NCBI GenBank assembly: GCA_964617375.1
Contig: CAZTXQ010000017.1
Coordinates: forward strand, 1 to 50,410
Origin: Firm-13 sp964617375
GTDB taxonomy: Bacteria > Bacillota > Clostridia > Saccharofermentanales > Saccharofermentanaceae
Length of the DNA stretch: 50,410 nucleotides
Reading direction: 5' to 3'
The position numbers and the translations under genes were made by a program. Under the pieces are notes generated by a model. The model searched no databases, had not been told where the DNA came from, and worked only from the letters and a program-made list of their open reading frames with translations. Below, piece after piece: positions 1 through 8,015 of the stretch; within the stretch, counting starts at the first letter, position 1, and each line of letters begins with the position of its first letter.

Positions 1-46
1 ATGTGTATTGTCGCCCGATACAATTACGAAAATGTTTGAATCGATA

Positions 47-75
47 TTGACAGCGATTGCAATCGGCAGTAATAT
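47..75 (+). promoter_or_regulatory. sigma-A type promoter of the flavodoxin-tetR operon
   Basis: A perfect -35 box TTGACA (47-52) is followed after exactly 17 bases by a -10 box TAATAT (70-75). It lies about 48 bases upstream of the flavodoxin start. The -10 box overlaps the palindrome at 72-89, so a bound repressor would block polymerase. Seen directly; activity is inferred. Confidence 0.75.
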
Positions 76-94
76 AAACGCGTTTATATAAACG
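72..94. promoter_or_regulatory. palindromic operator, probably for the TetR protein of the same operon
   Basis: Bases 72-89 form a perfect 18-bp palindrome, ATATAAACG followed by its reverse complement. The half-site ATATAAACG recurs exactly at 86-94, followed by a degraded second arm, so two overlapping sites may exist. Position over the -10 box, together with a TetR-family gene at the end of the operon, fits autorepression as known for this family. Binding by this particular protein is inference. Confidence 0.6.
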
Positions 95-122
95 TATTCA
101 TAAAACAGGAGATACAGGAAAG

Positions 123-605
123 ATGAAAACATTGGTTGTTTATTATTCAAACGCAGGAAATACGGATGCAGCAGCCCAAATAATTGCAAAGGAACTCTCG
201 GCTGATCTATTGAGACTGATACCGAAGAAGGAGATAGCCAAAGAAGGGTTCCAGAGATTTTTCTTAGGCGGAATGAAATCAACTTTCGGGTGGGGGACGA
301 AGCTCAAGAAATACGATCTTAAAATGACCGAGTATGATCAAATCATCCTTGGAACTCCTGTATGGGCGTCGAGTCCGTGCCCCGCGGTTAACCGGTTTCT
401 AAAGGAAATTCATGACACTTCAAAGATTACATCTGTGTTCACCTTTTCGGCGAGTGGAGACAATGAAAAGTGTATAAAGAAATTGGAACGGAGAATTCCC
501 GGTCTTATACGTCATGTGTCTCTTTACGACAGGAAATTTCCGGAACATGCCGGGGATAATGATTCCAAATTGAAAGGCTTCATTGAGAAATGCAGAATTG
601 CGTAA
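123..605 (+). CDS. flavodoxin family protein
   Basis: 160 residues, a full-length short flavodoxin. The N-terminus reads KTLVVYYSNAGNT, a variant of the phosphate-binding loop of FMN-binding flavodoxins (typically T/S-x-T-G-x-T). Residues around 75-90 (IILGTPVWASSPCPAV) match the G-T-P-V-W segment that contacts the isoalloxazine ring. It probably binds FMN and carries electrons or reduces small molecules in the cytoplasm. It is first in a three-gene operon; its last 16 bases overlap the hydrolase start. A ribosome site AGGAGA lies upstream of the ATG. The natural partner or substrate is unknown. Induction through the TetR gene suggests a response to a small molecule (inference). Confidence 0.85.
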   Translation: MKTLVVYYSNAGNTDAAAQIIAKELSADLLRLIPKKEIAKEGFQRFFLGGMKSTFGWGTKLKKYDLKMTEYDQIILGTPVWASSPCPAVNRFLKEIHDTSKITSVFTFSASGDNEKCIKKLERRIPGLIRHVSLYDRKFPEHAGDNDSKLKGFIEKCRIA

Positions 606-1558
606 AGACCAGAAAGAGCAAGTGCTTGATTAAGATCGTCAGAATCCTTATTGCTGCGTTGCTCTCTGCAATCCTTCTAAGTACGGTGGGTATGATGGCG
701 TATTGGGGTATAACAGGTACAGGCACAATTGAACCGTTTCTGGACGACAACGGACAGGTTCTGGAAGGCAGCATTGCCGAGAAAACATATCTGGATGTGA
801 ACGGAAGCAGGAATGGAATGATCATAAGAGGTAAGGATATATTTAATCCCGTATTGCTGTTTATATCCGGCGGCCCCGGTGTGCCGCAGTATTTTATTAA
901 TGAATATTATGATAATGAGATCGAAGAATACTTCACGGTCTGCTGGTGGGATTATAAAGGGGAGGGCTTATCCTTTTCTTCTTCCTATACGCCCGAAGAT
1001 ATTACCCTGAGCGGATTAAAAGACGACGCAATATCCGTTACGGAATACCTGAAGGATCGATTCGGAAAAGAGAAAATTTATCTGATGGCCCATAGCGGCG
1101 GTACGCCGCTGGTAATCATTCTTGCTAAGGAGAATCCGGAAGATTATTACGCCTATTTTGGAATGGGCCANNNNNNNNNNNNNNNNNNNNNNNNNNNNNN
1201 NNNNNNNNNNNNNNNNNNNNNNNNNNNNNNNNNNNNNNNNNNNNNNNNNNNNNNNNNNNNNNNNNNNNNNATGGAGAAAATCAATTACTGGCGGGGAAAA
1301 TCTCTGTGCCAGAAGAGCAGTTATGCCAACGAGTATGACGGCTATCTTGCATCAATGGGGAATGATTTTGACATTCCCATTTATTTTATCAGCGGGGAGT
1401 ACGATTATACATGTCCCGTTACCCTGACCGGACAATACTTGGATGCGATTACCGCTCCCGAGAAGAAGATGTTTATCCTTGAAAACACGGCACATTCACC
1501 TTATATTGAAAAAAATGACGAATTTATCAGCATATTGCTGAAGTGCTCTGAAGCATAG
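590..1558 (+). CDS. membrane-anchored alpha/beta hydrolase (S33-like), interrupted by an assembly gap
   Basis: Translation starts inside the flavodoxin gene and begins with a basic stretch then a membrane segment (about residues 13-37), so the enzyme is probably anchored with its catalytic domain outside. It shows the oxyanion-hole motif GGPG near residue 95 and the nucleophile elbow AHSGG, as in proline iminopeptidase-like (S33) hydrolases. The C-terminal ENTAHSPYI supplies the likely catalytic histidine. Bases 1171-1270 are N, so about 34 residues shown as unknown are a placeholder; the reading frame happens to be kept, but true length is unknown. Substrate cannot be assigned. Coupled to the flavodoxin and the TetR regulator. 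Confidence 0.8.
   Translation: MQNCVKTRKSKCLIKIVRILIAALLSAILLSTVGMMAYWGITGTGTIEPFLDDNGQVLEGSIAEKTYLDVNGSRNGMIIRGKDIFNPVLLFISGGPGVPQYFINEYYDNEIEEYFTVCWWDYKGEGLSFSSSYTPEDITLSGLKDDAISVTEYLKDRFGKEKIYLMAHSGGTPLVIILAKENPEDYYAYFGMGXXXXXXXXXXXXXXXXXXXXXXXXXXXXXXXXXXMEKINYWRGKSLCQKSSYANEYDGYLASMGNDFDIPIYFISGEYDYTCPVTLTGQYLDAITAPEKKMFILENTAHSPYIEKNDEFISILLKCSEA
1171..1270. other. assembly gap of 100 N inside the hydrolase gene
   Basis: Exactly 100 undetermined bases. The round number matches the convention for a gap of unknown length, so neither the length nor the frame across it should be trusted. Confidence 0.95.
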
Positions 1559-1618
1559 AACAGCTGAAACCGGCACACCGGTCATTTTGGCTGCGAAAGT
1601 GAATTTGAAAGGTAGATT

Positions 1619-2197
1619 ATGGGAAGAACCACAACAATTACCAGGGAAAAGATGCTCGAAGCCGCCTTTAACATGCTGGTGCGTGAAGGATATGCGAATG
1701 TCAATATCAAGACGCTGGCTGCTGAAATCGGATGCTCAACACAGCCAATTTCCTGGCACTTCGGAAGCATTCAGGGACTTAGAAAAGAACTCTACATATA
1801 CGCGAGAAAACACGTTTGGGGTGATGATCTGTTCATCCGGGAGGGGAAAAGTGCGATCGATACTTTCTTTGAGGTTGGCAAAAACTACATCAATATCGCA
1901 TGCGATCAACCGAATCTGTTCCGCTTCCTGAACATTGACGATTTGGGGGAAGTCCGTTCGACGGATGAGAGCGTTCTCGATCTCCTATTCGATTCGGAAA
2001 TGTCGAAATTGTTTTCCCATCAATACAATGTCCCCGAAGAACGGATGAAAGCAACGATCCGGGACATCATTATTTATACGCACGGTCTTGCCGTTCTTAT
2101 GATGTGGGACCACTATCACATGGATAAAGAGAAAGCCTTTACACTGATTTACGAGAACGGAAGGGACAAGTTTGCCCGGCTCGGCATTGAGATTTGA
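1619..2197 (+). CDS. TetR/AcrR family transcriptional regulator
   Basis: 192 residues, the usual TetR length. The N-terminal helix-turn-helix spans about residues 8-50 (REKMLEAAFNMLVREGY, then VNIKTLAAEIGCSTQPISWHF), closely matching the family pattern. The C-terminal 140 residues are helical and variable, as expected for the ligand-binding and dimer domain. It lies 60 bases downstream of the hydrolase on the same strand, with AAAGGT before the ATG, and closes the operon. The palindrome over the operon promoter at 72-89 is its probable operator, giving autorepression (inference). The inducer is unknown. Confidence 0.9.
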   Translation: MGRTTTITREKMLEAAFNMLVREGYANVNIKTLAAEIGCSTQPISWHFGSIQGLRKELYIYARKHVWGDDLFIREGKSAIDTFFEVGKNYINIACDQPNLFRFLNIDDLGEVRSTDESVLDLLFDSEMSKLFSHQYNVPEERMKATIRDIIIYTHGLAVLMMWDHYHMDKEKAFTLIYENGRDKFARLGIEI

Positions 2198-2240
2198 TTC
2201 TTTTCAGTACGTGCGGGGATGCAAGGAAACCGGAGTTATC

Positions 2241-2879
2241 TCATTTAACCCACATTTTGTTAAGAGCAGGCTTTCCGTGCCCGAAGTATATGATTCTGTC
2301 GCCCAAGCCGGAAATTCTTTTCGCGCTGTTCAGCATTTCCTCCCTGTTGTGATACAGTAAAGAAATGGTCGGAAAAAGCATGTTCATTAATGCGTCACCC
2401 GCAATCAGGTATTTGCCGTCGACATCGATTGCAATGGATCCGTTCGTATGCCCCGGCAAGCCGATCACTTTCGCAGGAACGCCATATTCCGATAAGTCAT
2501 CCCCATGATCCAGAAAGATTGTCGGTTGGAACTTTGACATTTCCCGATTTGAAAAAGATTCCATCGAAGCTTTCAATACGATTCTGCCAAATAAACTCCC
2601 GGCGGTCAGAGATTGCGCCATGTTGTCATCAATCAAATCACTGTCTGCCTTATGCATGGCGATCGGAATTCCAAGTTTTTCAGAAAGGACCGCCGCATTC
2701 TCGGTATGATCGAAATGCCCGTGCGTTAACAGGAGCAGCCTCATATCATACGGCTCGCACGCTTCCAGGATGGCATCCAAATAGTCCCTTTTTCCCGTAT
2801 CTACAAGAATAGCGTCTTTGCCATTGGCAACGATATAACAATTCCCGTTGCCGCACTTGATCCGCTGAATCTCTGTCAT
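2241..2879 (-). CDS. metallo-beta-lactamase fold hydrolase
   Basis: 212 residues. The zinc-binding signature HGHFDH (LLTHGHFDHTEN, about residues 54-60) is intact, followed by GLPGHTNGS and a final FGHG that supply the remaining metal ligands. The layout is that of glyoxalase II-like small hydrolases in the metallo-beta-lactamase superfamily rather than of antibiotic-degrading enzymes. Probably a cytoplasmic thioesterase or lactonase; substrate unknown. It ends 43 bases from the convergent tetR gene with no clear terminator between. The HAD gene lies 50 bases upstream on the same strand, so joint transcription is possible. Confidence 0.85.
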   Translation of the reverse strand: MTEIQRIKCGNGNCYIVANGKDAILVDTGKRDYLDAILEACEPYDMRLLLLTHGHFDHTENAAVLSEKLGIPIAMHKADSDLIDDNMAQSLTAGSLFGRIVLKASMESFSNREMSKFQPTIFLDHGDDLSEYGVPAKVIGLPGHTNGSIAIDVDGKYLIAGDALMNMLFPTISLLYHNREEMLNSAKRISGLGDRIIYFGHGKPALNKMWVK

Positions 2880-2929
2880 GATTCTATTCTCCCGATTCCT
2901 GTGATGAATTTCATTTTGAGCACCGATTT

Positions 2930-3565
2930 TTAGTCCAGGAATTTCGCCGCCGTGTCGGGCAAATCGCCGAGCCGGTGAATCACCGCATCCGGAGTCGCTG
3001 CTTTTCCGAAACCATACTCTGCATAAATAAACGGAATACCTGCATACCTCGAAGCCTTTTCGTCGCCTTCCGTATCACCGACATAAACACTCTTTTCGAT
3101 GTTGTTGCGTTCGATAATCAGTGCTATGTTTTCGCCCTTGCTCTTGCCGGTTCTTCCGGACATCTCGATATCCGTAAAATAGTCTCCCAGTTTGTGGGCA
3201 TACAAGAAAGCATCGATATAACCGTCCTGGCAATTGCTTACGATAAACAATTCATATTTCTCTTTCAGTGCGCCTAGGGTTTCTTCGAGTCCGTCATATA
3301 AGACGGCGCCGTGTTCGCGCAAAAAAACGTCTTCTTCACGGCAGCACTCGGCCAGGATCTGCTTTTGAAACTCAACTGACTGCCCGGGGAAGAGCATTGC
3401 GCCGATCTCGTCTGTCGTTTTTCCCATGTATTGGCCTATGTCATTTTGTACGACGCGAAAAGTGATTTCCTCGTGTCTTTCAAAAACGATGTTCCATATC
3501 TGATAGATACAGCCGGATGAATCCCAGAGCGTGCCGTCCAGATCAAAAATAACCGCTTTCTTCAC
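2930..3565 (-). CDS. HAD-superfamily phosphatase (phosphoglycolate phosphatase-like)
   Basis: All four HAD motifs are visible: FDLDGTLWD (motif I, both nucleophile and acid-base aspartate), VSNCQ (motif II), the lysine in TGKSKGE (motif III) and YVGDTEGDEKAS (motif IV). The alpha-helical cap after motif I places it near Gph/PGMB-type phosphatases. I chose the GTG start at 3565 because AAAAGGAGA stands seven bases before it and the product then starts VKKAVIFDLDG; a longer reading from an upstream ATG (3634) overlaps the next gene. 211 residues. Substrate is likely a small phosphorylated metabolite. Confidence 0.85.
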   Translation of the reverse strand: MKKAVIFDLDGTLWDSSGCIYQIWNIVFERHEEITFRVVQNDIGQYMGKTTDEIGAMLFPGQSVEFQKQILAECCREEDVFLREHGAVLYDGLEETLGALKEKYELFIVSNCQDGYIDAFLYAHKLGDYFTDIEMSGRTGKSKGENIALIIERNNIEKSVYVGDTEGDEKASRYAGIPFIYAEYGFGKAATPDAVIHRLGDLPDTAAKFLD

Positions 3566-3599
3566 AGTGAATCTCCTTTTCATGCGCGTTCGCTTGTTA

Positions 3600-4379
3600 T
3601 CAATTCCCAATAATCTTTCGGATATAGCCGGCATATGTATCCGGGTCCGTTATTTGAAATCCGCAGTGCCCGTATCCGATGCCGACATCGAAAACGGCTT
3701 CCGGATACTTCTTCTTCAGGCGCTTCTCCGATTTTCGCGCAGGTTCCTTCTCCGAGAAAAAGAAAACGGATTTTCTCACTTTATCGGGGTCCAGGTCCGG
3801 CAGATCGCATTTGTAGCAGGTATCGGAAATGCGGCGAACAGACTTCTTATCGATCCATTGTCCTATCTCACAAAACCCGTTCAACATACCTCGATAGGAG
3901 TCCAATGAATCGCCGCCGAGCTTCTTTACGAAAGGGTCATGGAGCAAATGATCAACAGCCGTATCTTTATCTTCTCCCTTTATCTTGGTCATAAACATCG
4001 TAAACTTTTTCGCCATAATCCAGCGGAGAAGGCGAGGGAAGTGAAAAAACGGTCCGCCGTCATAGAAATAGTGATCCACCGGAAGATCAAGCTTCGAAGC
4101 CACCTCAAGGGCAACCTCGGCGCCCATCGAAGTCCCCTGAAGAAGCTTTAGTGAGCCTATCCCGTTCTCATGAAGCCAGGCCGCTATTTTCCGGGCGTCT
4201 TCTTCCTTGGAAATGTATTCGCGTACTTCCTTATGATGGCCGTCCAATGTGGGCAGAATCACATAATAATCAGCTTCAAAGTACTTGCCGATCAACCCCG
4301 TCATTTCGCTTGTGCAAAACATAGCGGGTATCAGAAGGATGGCGGGATTCTCTTTGTTTCCCAATGTTTTTACAATCAT
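3600..4379 (-). CDS. alpha/beta hydrolase
   Basis: 259 residues. An alpha/beta hydrolase with the nucleophile elbow GTSMGAE near residue 85 and a terminal YGHCGF that contains the probable catalytic histidine. The N-terminus (NPAILLIPAMFCTSEM) follows the first strand and oxyanion region of the fold. There is no signal peptide, so it is cytoplasmic. It ends 34 bases before the HAD start and probably shares its transcript. Esterase or peptidase activity cannot be told apart from sequence. Confidence 0.8.
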   Translation of the reverse strand: MIVKTLGNKENPAILLIPAMFCTSEMTGLIGKYFEADYYVILPTLDGHHKEVREYISKEEDARKIAAWLHENGIGSLKLLQGTSMGAEVALEVASKLDLPVDHYFYDGGPFFHFPRLLRWIMAKKFTMFMTKIKGEDKDTAVDHLLHDPFVKKLGGDSLDSYRGMLNGFCEIGQWIDKKSVRRISDTCYKCDLPDLDPDKVRKSVFFFSEKEPARKSEKRLKKKYPEAVFDVGIGYGHCGFQITDPDTYAGYIRKIIGN

Positions 4380-4518
4380 GATCTATTTGCCTCCCGTGTC
4401 TTCATGTACCCCAGCTATGAAGACTTCAATAAATAGCATCATATTCGCGAAAAAGATATTTTTCAATATGCGGGAAAAGCCGGGCGGGAACTGTTAAGCC
4501 GATGAACGAGGGGGGACT

Positions 4519-4902
4519 TTAGACGGTAATCTCGATCTGATTGCCTTCCATTCCGACAATACAGCTCTCATAATAGCCGTCACCCGTAGTTCTCGGCCCG
4601 CTTAATACTTCGTACCCGTCTTTTACCAGAAGCGAAGTCAATGAATCCACCCGTTCTTTACTTCCGACCGAGAAAGCGATATGGACATAGCCTGACCCCG
4701 GCAATTCTTTTCGCGCGTCTGTCAATTCGGGCTTATTCATGATTTCCAGTCTCGCTCCGTCTTCAAAGGACAGAAAATACGAACGGAAATTCGTTCTCGC
4801 ATTATGGTATCCGTCATTTGCCGAGGCCCCGAAATACTTAACAAAGAACTCCTTGGCGGAGTTCAAATCATTTACATACATGGCGACATGTTCAATTCTC
4901 AT
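4519..4902 (-). CDS. VOC-superfamily (glyoxalase/bleomycin resistance fold) protein
   Basis: 127 residues from the ATG at 4902, chosen because AGGAGG ends five bases before it; an upstream in-frame ATG at 4956 lacks this and overlaps the methyltransferase gene. The sequence begins MRIEHVAMYVNDL and ends NQIEI, with VHIAFSV in the middle: the paired beta-alpha-beta-beta-beta modules of the vicinal oxygen chelate fold. The metal ligand positions (His4, Glu near 40-60, His in VHIAF, Glu near the C-terminus) look plausible. Substrate unknown; glyoxalase I, dioxygenase or drug-binding roles are all possible. Confidence 0.85.
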   Translation of the reverse strand: MRIEHVAMYVNDLNSAKEFFVKYFGASANDGYHNARTNFRSYFLSFEDGARLEIMNKPELTDARKELPGSGYVHIAFSVGSKERVDSLTSLLVKDGYEVLSGPRTTGDGYYESCIVGMEGNQIEITV

Positions 4903-4925
4903 AGGAGCCTCCTGATTTGATTTTG

Positions 4926-5528
4926 CTATTTCTTCGTAATCACGGCGACTGCACAAGGGATCTTTCCCTCAATAAATGAATATTCTGCATCCGGATATCC
5001 GGCCTTCTCGAAAAATTCTTGATAGGCAGCAAAGCTGAACTGACGCTTGAACCCTGCGCCAAACTTTTCAATGAGTTTTATCAATATAGCCGGTTTACCG
5101 GTATTTTCATGATTAATATAGGTTGGAATAATGATTTTCCCGCCCGCCTTACATACCCGGTCAAGCTCTGCAAGTGCGCCATAAGGGTTATCAAGCAAAT
5201 GAATCACGTTGCCGGCCACCACTTTGTCAAAAGTATTATCATTCCACTCTAATTTCATGATATCTGCGATTTGTATTTTCACATTCGGCATATCTTTACA
5301 CTTTTTCCTTGCCTGCTTTAACATGCCGGCAGAGAAATCCGTTGCAATCAGTTCTTTGCATGTACGGCCGATATGCTTGCTAATCATTCCTGTTCCGCAC
5401 GCACATTCAAGTACCCGGTCATTTGGGTCAACCATTTCCGCGACCTTCTGACAGAGACTGCGATTCACTTTTCCATTGCTAACATCTTCAAAGAAGTCAT
5501 ATAACCCCGCTGCCTTATCCCAAAACAT
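4926..5528 (-). CDS. class I SAM-dependent methyltransferase
   Basis: 200 residues. Motif I for S-adenosylmethionine binding reads VLECACGTGMIS near residue 40, followed by the acidic turn ATDFS and IQIADIM (motif II region) and VAGNVIHLL (motif III region), as in UbiE/COG2226 methyltransferases. It starts at an ATG followed by FWDKAAGLYD, a typical beginning for this group. The VOC gene follows after 23 bases, so the two form a transcription unit. The acceptor (small molecule or lipid) is unknown. Confidence 0.85.
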   Translation of the reverse strand: MFWDKAAGLYDFFEDVSNGKVNRSLCQKVAEMVDPNDRVLECACGTGMISKHIGRTCKELIATDFSAGMLKQARKKCKDMPNVKIQIADIMKLEWNDNTFDKVVAGNVIHLLDNPYGALAELDRVCKAGGKIIIPTYINHENTGKPAILIKLIEKFGAGFKRQFSFAAYQEFFEKAGYPDAEYSFIEGKIPCAVAVITKK

Positions 5529-5628
5529 ATCTTAAACTCCTCTTGAGACATTGAGTCTCTTGCGTTTCCCGCTTCGCAGTATAGATCCTAAACCATCAGA
5601 ATAAACGCGAAAAGCAGGGAAGCCGATA

Positions 5629-6240
5629 TTAAAGATTCTCCCAATCAATCTTTTCATTCTTGTAAAAGAACTCGTTGTCATGTTCGCCGACAGCTCTTAA
5701 AACACGACAGGGATTTCCAACTGCAACAACATTGTCCGGTATATCCCTGGTAACGACACTTCCTGCTCCAATAACCGAGTTCTTTCCGATATGGACGCCC
5801 GGAACAATCACAACACCGGCACCGATCCAGACGTTTTCACCGATATAAATATCCTTATTATACTGGAGACTCTTGGCGCGAAGCTCTGCGTTCATCGGGT
5901 GATTGGCGGTGGCGATCGTGACATTCGGTCCGAACATAACCTTGTCGCCGACATAGATGTTTCCGTCATCCACTACGGTTAGATTGAAATTGACGTATAT
6001 CCCCGAACCGAAATGCACGTTATGCCCGCCCCAGTTGGCGCGGAACGGCAGCTCTATATAGCAGTTGTCGCCGCATTCGGCAAAAACCTTCTTCATATAT
6101 TCCGTTTTCTTCTCGTAATCGGAAGGCTTCAATTGGTTGAATTCCCAAAGCGCATCCTGAAAAGGAACCTGCATGGACATGATTTCAGGATCTCCCGGAT
6201 CATAAATAAGGCCTGCGGTCATGCGTTCGTACTGTGTCAT
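5629..6240 (-). CDS. maltose/galactoside O-acetyltransferase family enzyme
   Basis: 203 residues. The N-terminal helical part (MTQYERMTAGLIYDPGD) is the Maa/LacA leader domain; residues 70-185 carry hexapeptide repeats (IYVGDK, IGENVWIGAGVVIV, IGKNSVIGAGSVV) that form a left-handed beta helix. The catalytic histidine sits in TANHPM, as in galactoside acetyltransferase. It would transfer acetyl from acetyl-CoA to the 6-hydroxyl of a sugar, as a cytoplasmic trimer. Nothing nearby identifies the sugar. Start ATG is preceded by AAGGAGT. Confidence 0.9.
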   Translation of the reverse strand: MTQYERMTAGLIYDPGDPEIMSMQVPFQDALWEFNQLKPSDYEKKTEYMKKVFAECGDNCYIELPFRANWGGHNVHFGSGIYVNFNLTVVDDGNIYVGDKVMFGPNVTIATANHPMNAELRAKSLQYNKDIYIGENVWIGAGVVIVPGVHIGKNSVIGAGSVVTRDIPDNVVAVGNPCRVLRAVGEHDNEFFYKNEKIDWENL

Positions 6241-6304
6241 TATGGTTGACTCCTTTATTAGATGTTGGATTTATTACTCTGAATCTATCTACACAGAAGG
6301 GGAT

Positions 6305-6625
6305 TCATAAGAGACGCTCCCCAAGGATTAGGTGATGGTCCGAATCAAGTTCCATGCAAAGCTTACTATATGCTGATTTGGCTCTTTCTATAAATTTTTC
6401 CTGCTGTTCTTTTGTCCATAATAATCCATTTTGAGGACAATCCCAATCTAGAGCTTCGTCATGTCTGCGGATAAGCATATTAAGTTCGCGAACAAGATTT
6501 TCAGATATCGGCAATTGTTCAGATTTGACGCTATATCCATATTTCTTCCGTGCTTCATCATTTGCAGCCCATATGCAAACTCGGCTGCCCCAATCAAACA
6601 TAAATTTCATCTCGAATTTTTCCAT
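6305..6625 (-). CDS. conserved hypothetical protein, soluble
   Basis: 106 residues, no signal peptide or membrane segment, strongly charged. Features are a MKFMFDWGSRVCIWAAND start, then a helical part with LNMLIRRHDEALDWD and LLWTKEQQEKFIERAKSAY. From memory, similar short proteins occur as single genes in many Bacillota, but I know of no assigned function. GAGGT lies upstream of the ATG. It is 33 bases downstream of the 2H phosphoesterase gene on the same strand, suggesting one transcript. Confidence 0.65.
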   Translation of the reverse strand: MEKFEMKFMFDWGSRVCIWAANDEARKKYGYSVKSEQLPISENLVRELNMLIRRHDEALDWDCPQNGLLWTKEQQEKFIERAKSAYSKLCMELDSDHHLILGERLL

Positions 6626-6658
6626 AACAAAGAGACCTCTTCCGGTAAGCCGTTTTCT

Positions 6659-7174
6659 TCATAGTAATTTCTTTTCCATGATGATAATAGATTCTTCATT
6701 TTCGCCTATCATTTCAACACAAACAGATCCCGCAACCGTAATGAACGTATCCTTCATTTCCAGTATTTCTGCATATGCATTCGTCAACTTTTCTGAGGAT
6801 TCCAGTTTGCCTACGGTCATATGCGGAACATAATCATACCCCAGATCAAATTCATTTAACTCGCTTGAATATAACAAGTTGTGAATCATCGCGATTTGTT
6901 CTTTTCCTTCCTTCACATCAAGAAAAAGATAATTGCCAAATTTGTCTTCCTGTTTACTTATTCCCTGTAAGCTTAACGGAAACGAATGCACGCCTTCTAA
7001 TTTTCTTTCCAAAATAGAACGAAGTGTGTCATTACTCATTTCCGACTCAAATGGGAATACTAATGTAATATGAGGTGGTACCAAGGCACTCAACGGGTCA
7101 TATTTTTCTCGGATCTGATGAATAACTTCCATATTTTCAAAATCAGGAATTATCATTATTGTTCTTCTTGCCAT
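6659..7174 (-). CDS. 2'-5' RNA ligase / 2H phosphoesterase superfamily protein
   Basis: 171 residues. Two H-x-T/S-type motifs define the family: PPHITLVFPF near residue 35 and YVPHMTVGKL near residue 120, each at the end of one lobe of the two-lobed fold. Such enzymes act on 2',3'-cyclic or 2'-5' phosphodiester bonds in RNA or small nucleotides. The start MARRTIMIIPDFENMEVI with AGGTG before the ATG is convincing. The physiological substrate of these stand-alone bacterial forms is not settled. First gene of the leftward run. Confidence 0.85.
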   Translation of the reverse strand: MARRTIMIIPDFENMEVIHQIREKYDPLSALVPPHITLVFPFESEMSNDTLRSILERKLEGVHSFPLSLQGISKQEDKFGNYLFLDVKEGKEQIAMIHNLLYSSELNEFDLGYDYVPHMTVGKLESSEKLTNAYAEILEMKDTFITVAGSVCVEMIGENEESIIIMEKKLL

Positions 7175-7258
7175 ATTACACCTATGAATCGCATTTCTTG
7201 GTCTTGTTAATATCTGATTCTCTGCCTGACTTTTATATTAACATGCCCCGTTCCCTTT

Positions 7259-7376
7259 GCGAAAAGACCCTTCCACGCCGTGGCTCCTTGAGGAGCTCGC
7301 TCAAGAGCTCCGAGGAGATATCCGTACGCCGGGAAAGAGTTTTCTCCGATCTGCCTTCGCAGGGTTCGAATCCCTC
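7259..7376 (-). repeat. structured repeat family, copy 1 (partial)
   Basis: Shares with copy 3 an identical 40-base tail (7337-7376 versus 7913-7952) that contains a small hairpin CTGC-CTTC-GCAG and a T-arm-like GGGTTCGAATCCC. The inner hairpin GGAGCTC/GAGCTCC is kept. The outer stem is present but has a bulge, and the left-hand hairpin found in copies 2 and 3 is absent. Confidence 0.75.
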
Positions 7377-7417
7377 ACGGTATCAAAAACACATCTTGCC
7401 GTTTAGCCTGACAATTA

Positions 7418-7574
7418 TTCCGAAGCAGATGGACAATAGGAAAATATGAGAAGGTGCAGAATTATCCTGTCCATCTGCATGAAAAAAGAAGAACCCTTTT
7501 CCGCCGTAGTTCCACAGGAGCTCAGTATGAGCTCCGAGGACTTGTCCGTACGCCGGAAAAGAGTTCTTCGATCT
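7418..7574 (-). repeat. structured repeat family, copy 2
   Basis: Starts with an 11-bp hairpin, GCAGATGGACA (7425-7435) against 7468-7478. Then comes a 15-bp outer stem (7488-7502 with 7555-7569) around an inner GGAGCTC/GAGCTCC hairpin. The one outer-stem mismatch is C-A on the + strand but a G-U wobble on the - strand, and the stem ends in six T on the - strand, so the RNA form is probably leftward. The T-arm-like tail is missing. Confidence 0.8.
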
Positions 7575-7613
7575 AAATGGCCCCCGTCATTTCAGTTGGT
7601 CCATCTATCTTAC

Positions 7614-7632
7614 GGCGGAGAAGGAGGGATTC
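7614..7632 (-). repeat. fragment identical to the 3' end of tRNA-Ser
   Basis: The 19 bases GGCGGAGAAGGAGGGATTC match bases 8014-8032, the 3' end of tRNA-Ser, exactly 400 bases away. No other part of a tRNA can be folded here, so this is a remnant of a lost tRNA gene or an attachment-site-like duplication. Confidence 0.7.
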
Positions 7633-7772
7633 CGCGCAGACTCGCAATGCTCGTCTGCTTTTCCGTCGTCGCTATCGCTCCTCCGCAGATGTCGGTCGGC
7701 CGTCCACCGGACGCCCGCCTTATCGCTTATTATGAGAATCAATAACTTAACGGATTGTGCCGAATACTAAAT

Positions 7773-7952
7773 TTCCGAAGCGGATGGAATTAAGGAACTA
7801 AGTGGTTGTACGAAATTATTCTGTCCATCCGCTAAAAAGAGAAAACTCTTTTCTGCCGTAGTTCCGCAGGAGCTCTGTCAGAGCTCCGAGGACTTGTTCG
7901 TACGCCGGAAAAGAGTTTTCTCCGATCTGCCTTCGCAGGGTTCGAATCCCTC
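7773..7952 (-). repeat. structured repeat family, copy 3 (complete)
   Basis: The left hairpin pairs 7780-7788 with 7824-7832 and carries an A-to-G change matched by a compensating change relative to copy 2. The outer stem is a perfect 15 bp (7839-7853 with 7908-7922); the inner hairpin is a perfect 9 bp (7869-7877 with 7879-7887). On the - strand five T follow the outer stem. The tail 7913-7952 resembles the variable arm and T arm of a class II tRNA. Confidence 0.85.
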
Positions 7953-7964
7953 TTACCAGTTTCT

Positions 7965-8015
7965 CCAGATGCAAACAGGGACCCACCATAAAGGTGAGTC
8001 CCTGTTTGCATCTGG
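7965..8015. repeat. long hairpin abutting the tRNA-Ser CCA end
   Basis: Two 23-base arms (7965-7987 and 7993-8015) pair with a single mismatch around the five-base loop ATAAA. The right arm includes the encoded CCA of tRNA-Ser. There is no T run after it in either direction, so it is not a standard intrinsic terminator. It could end or protect the tRNA precursor. Confidence 0.8.

Larger units (their letters stand above)
7175..8012. other. 838-base region without a protein gene, built of structured repeats
   Basis: No convincing coding sequence. Open frames here translate the repeat and tRNA tails (for example SQGSNPS and GGEGGIRTL strings) and are artefacts. The stretch holds the three repeat copies, a fragment of a tRNA-Ser 3' end, and the long hairpin described separately. 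Confidence 0.8.

Noticed and set aside
7446..7745. 99-codon open frame over repeat copy 2
   Set aside because: Covers the hairpin repeat and the tRNA remnant; composition is that of structured RNA, not protein.
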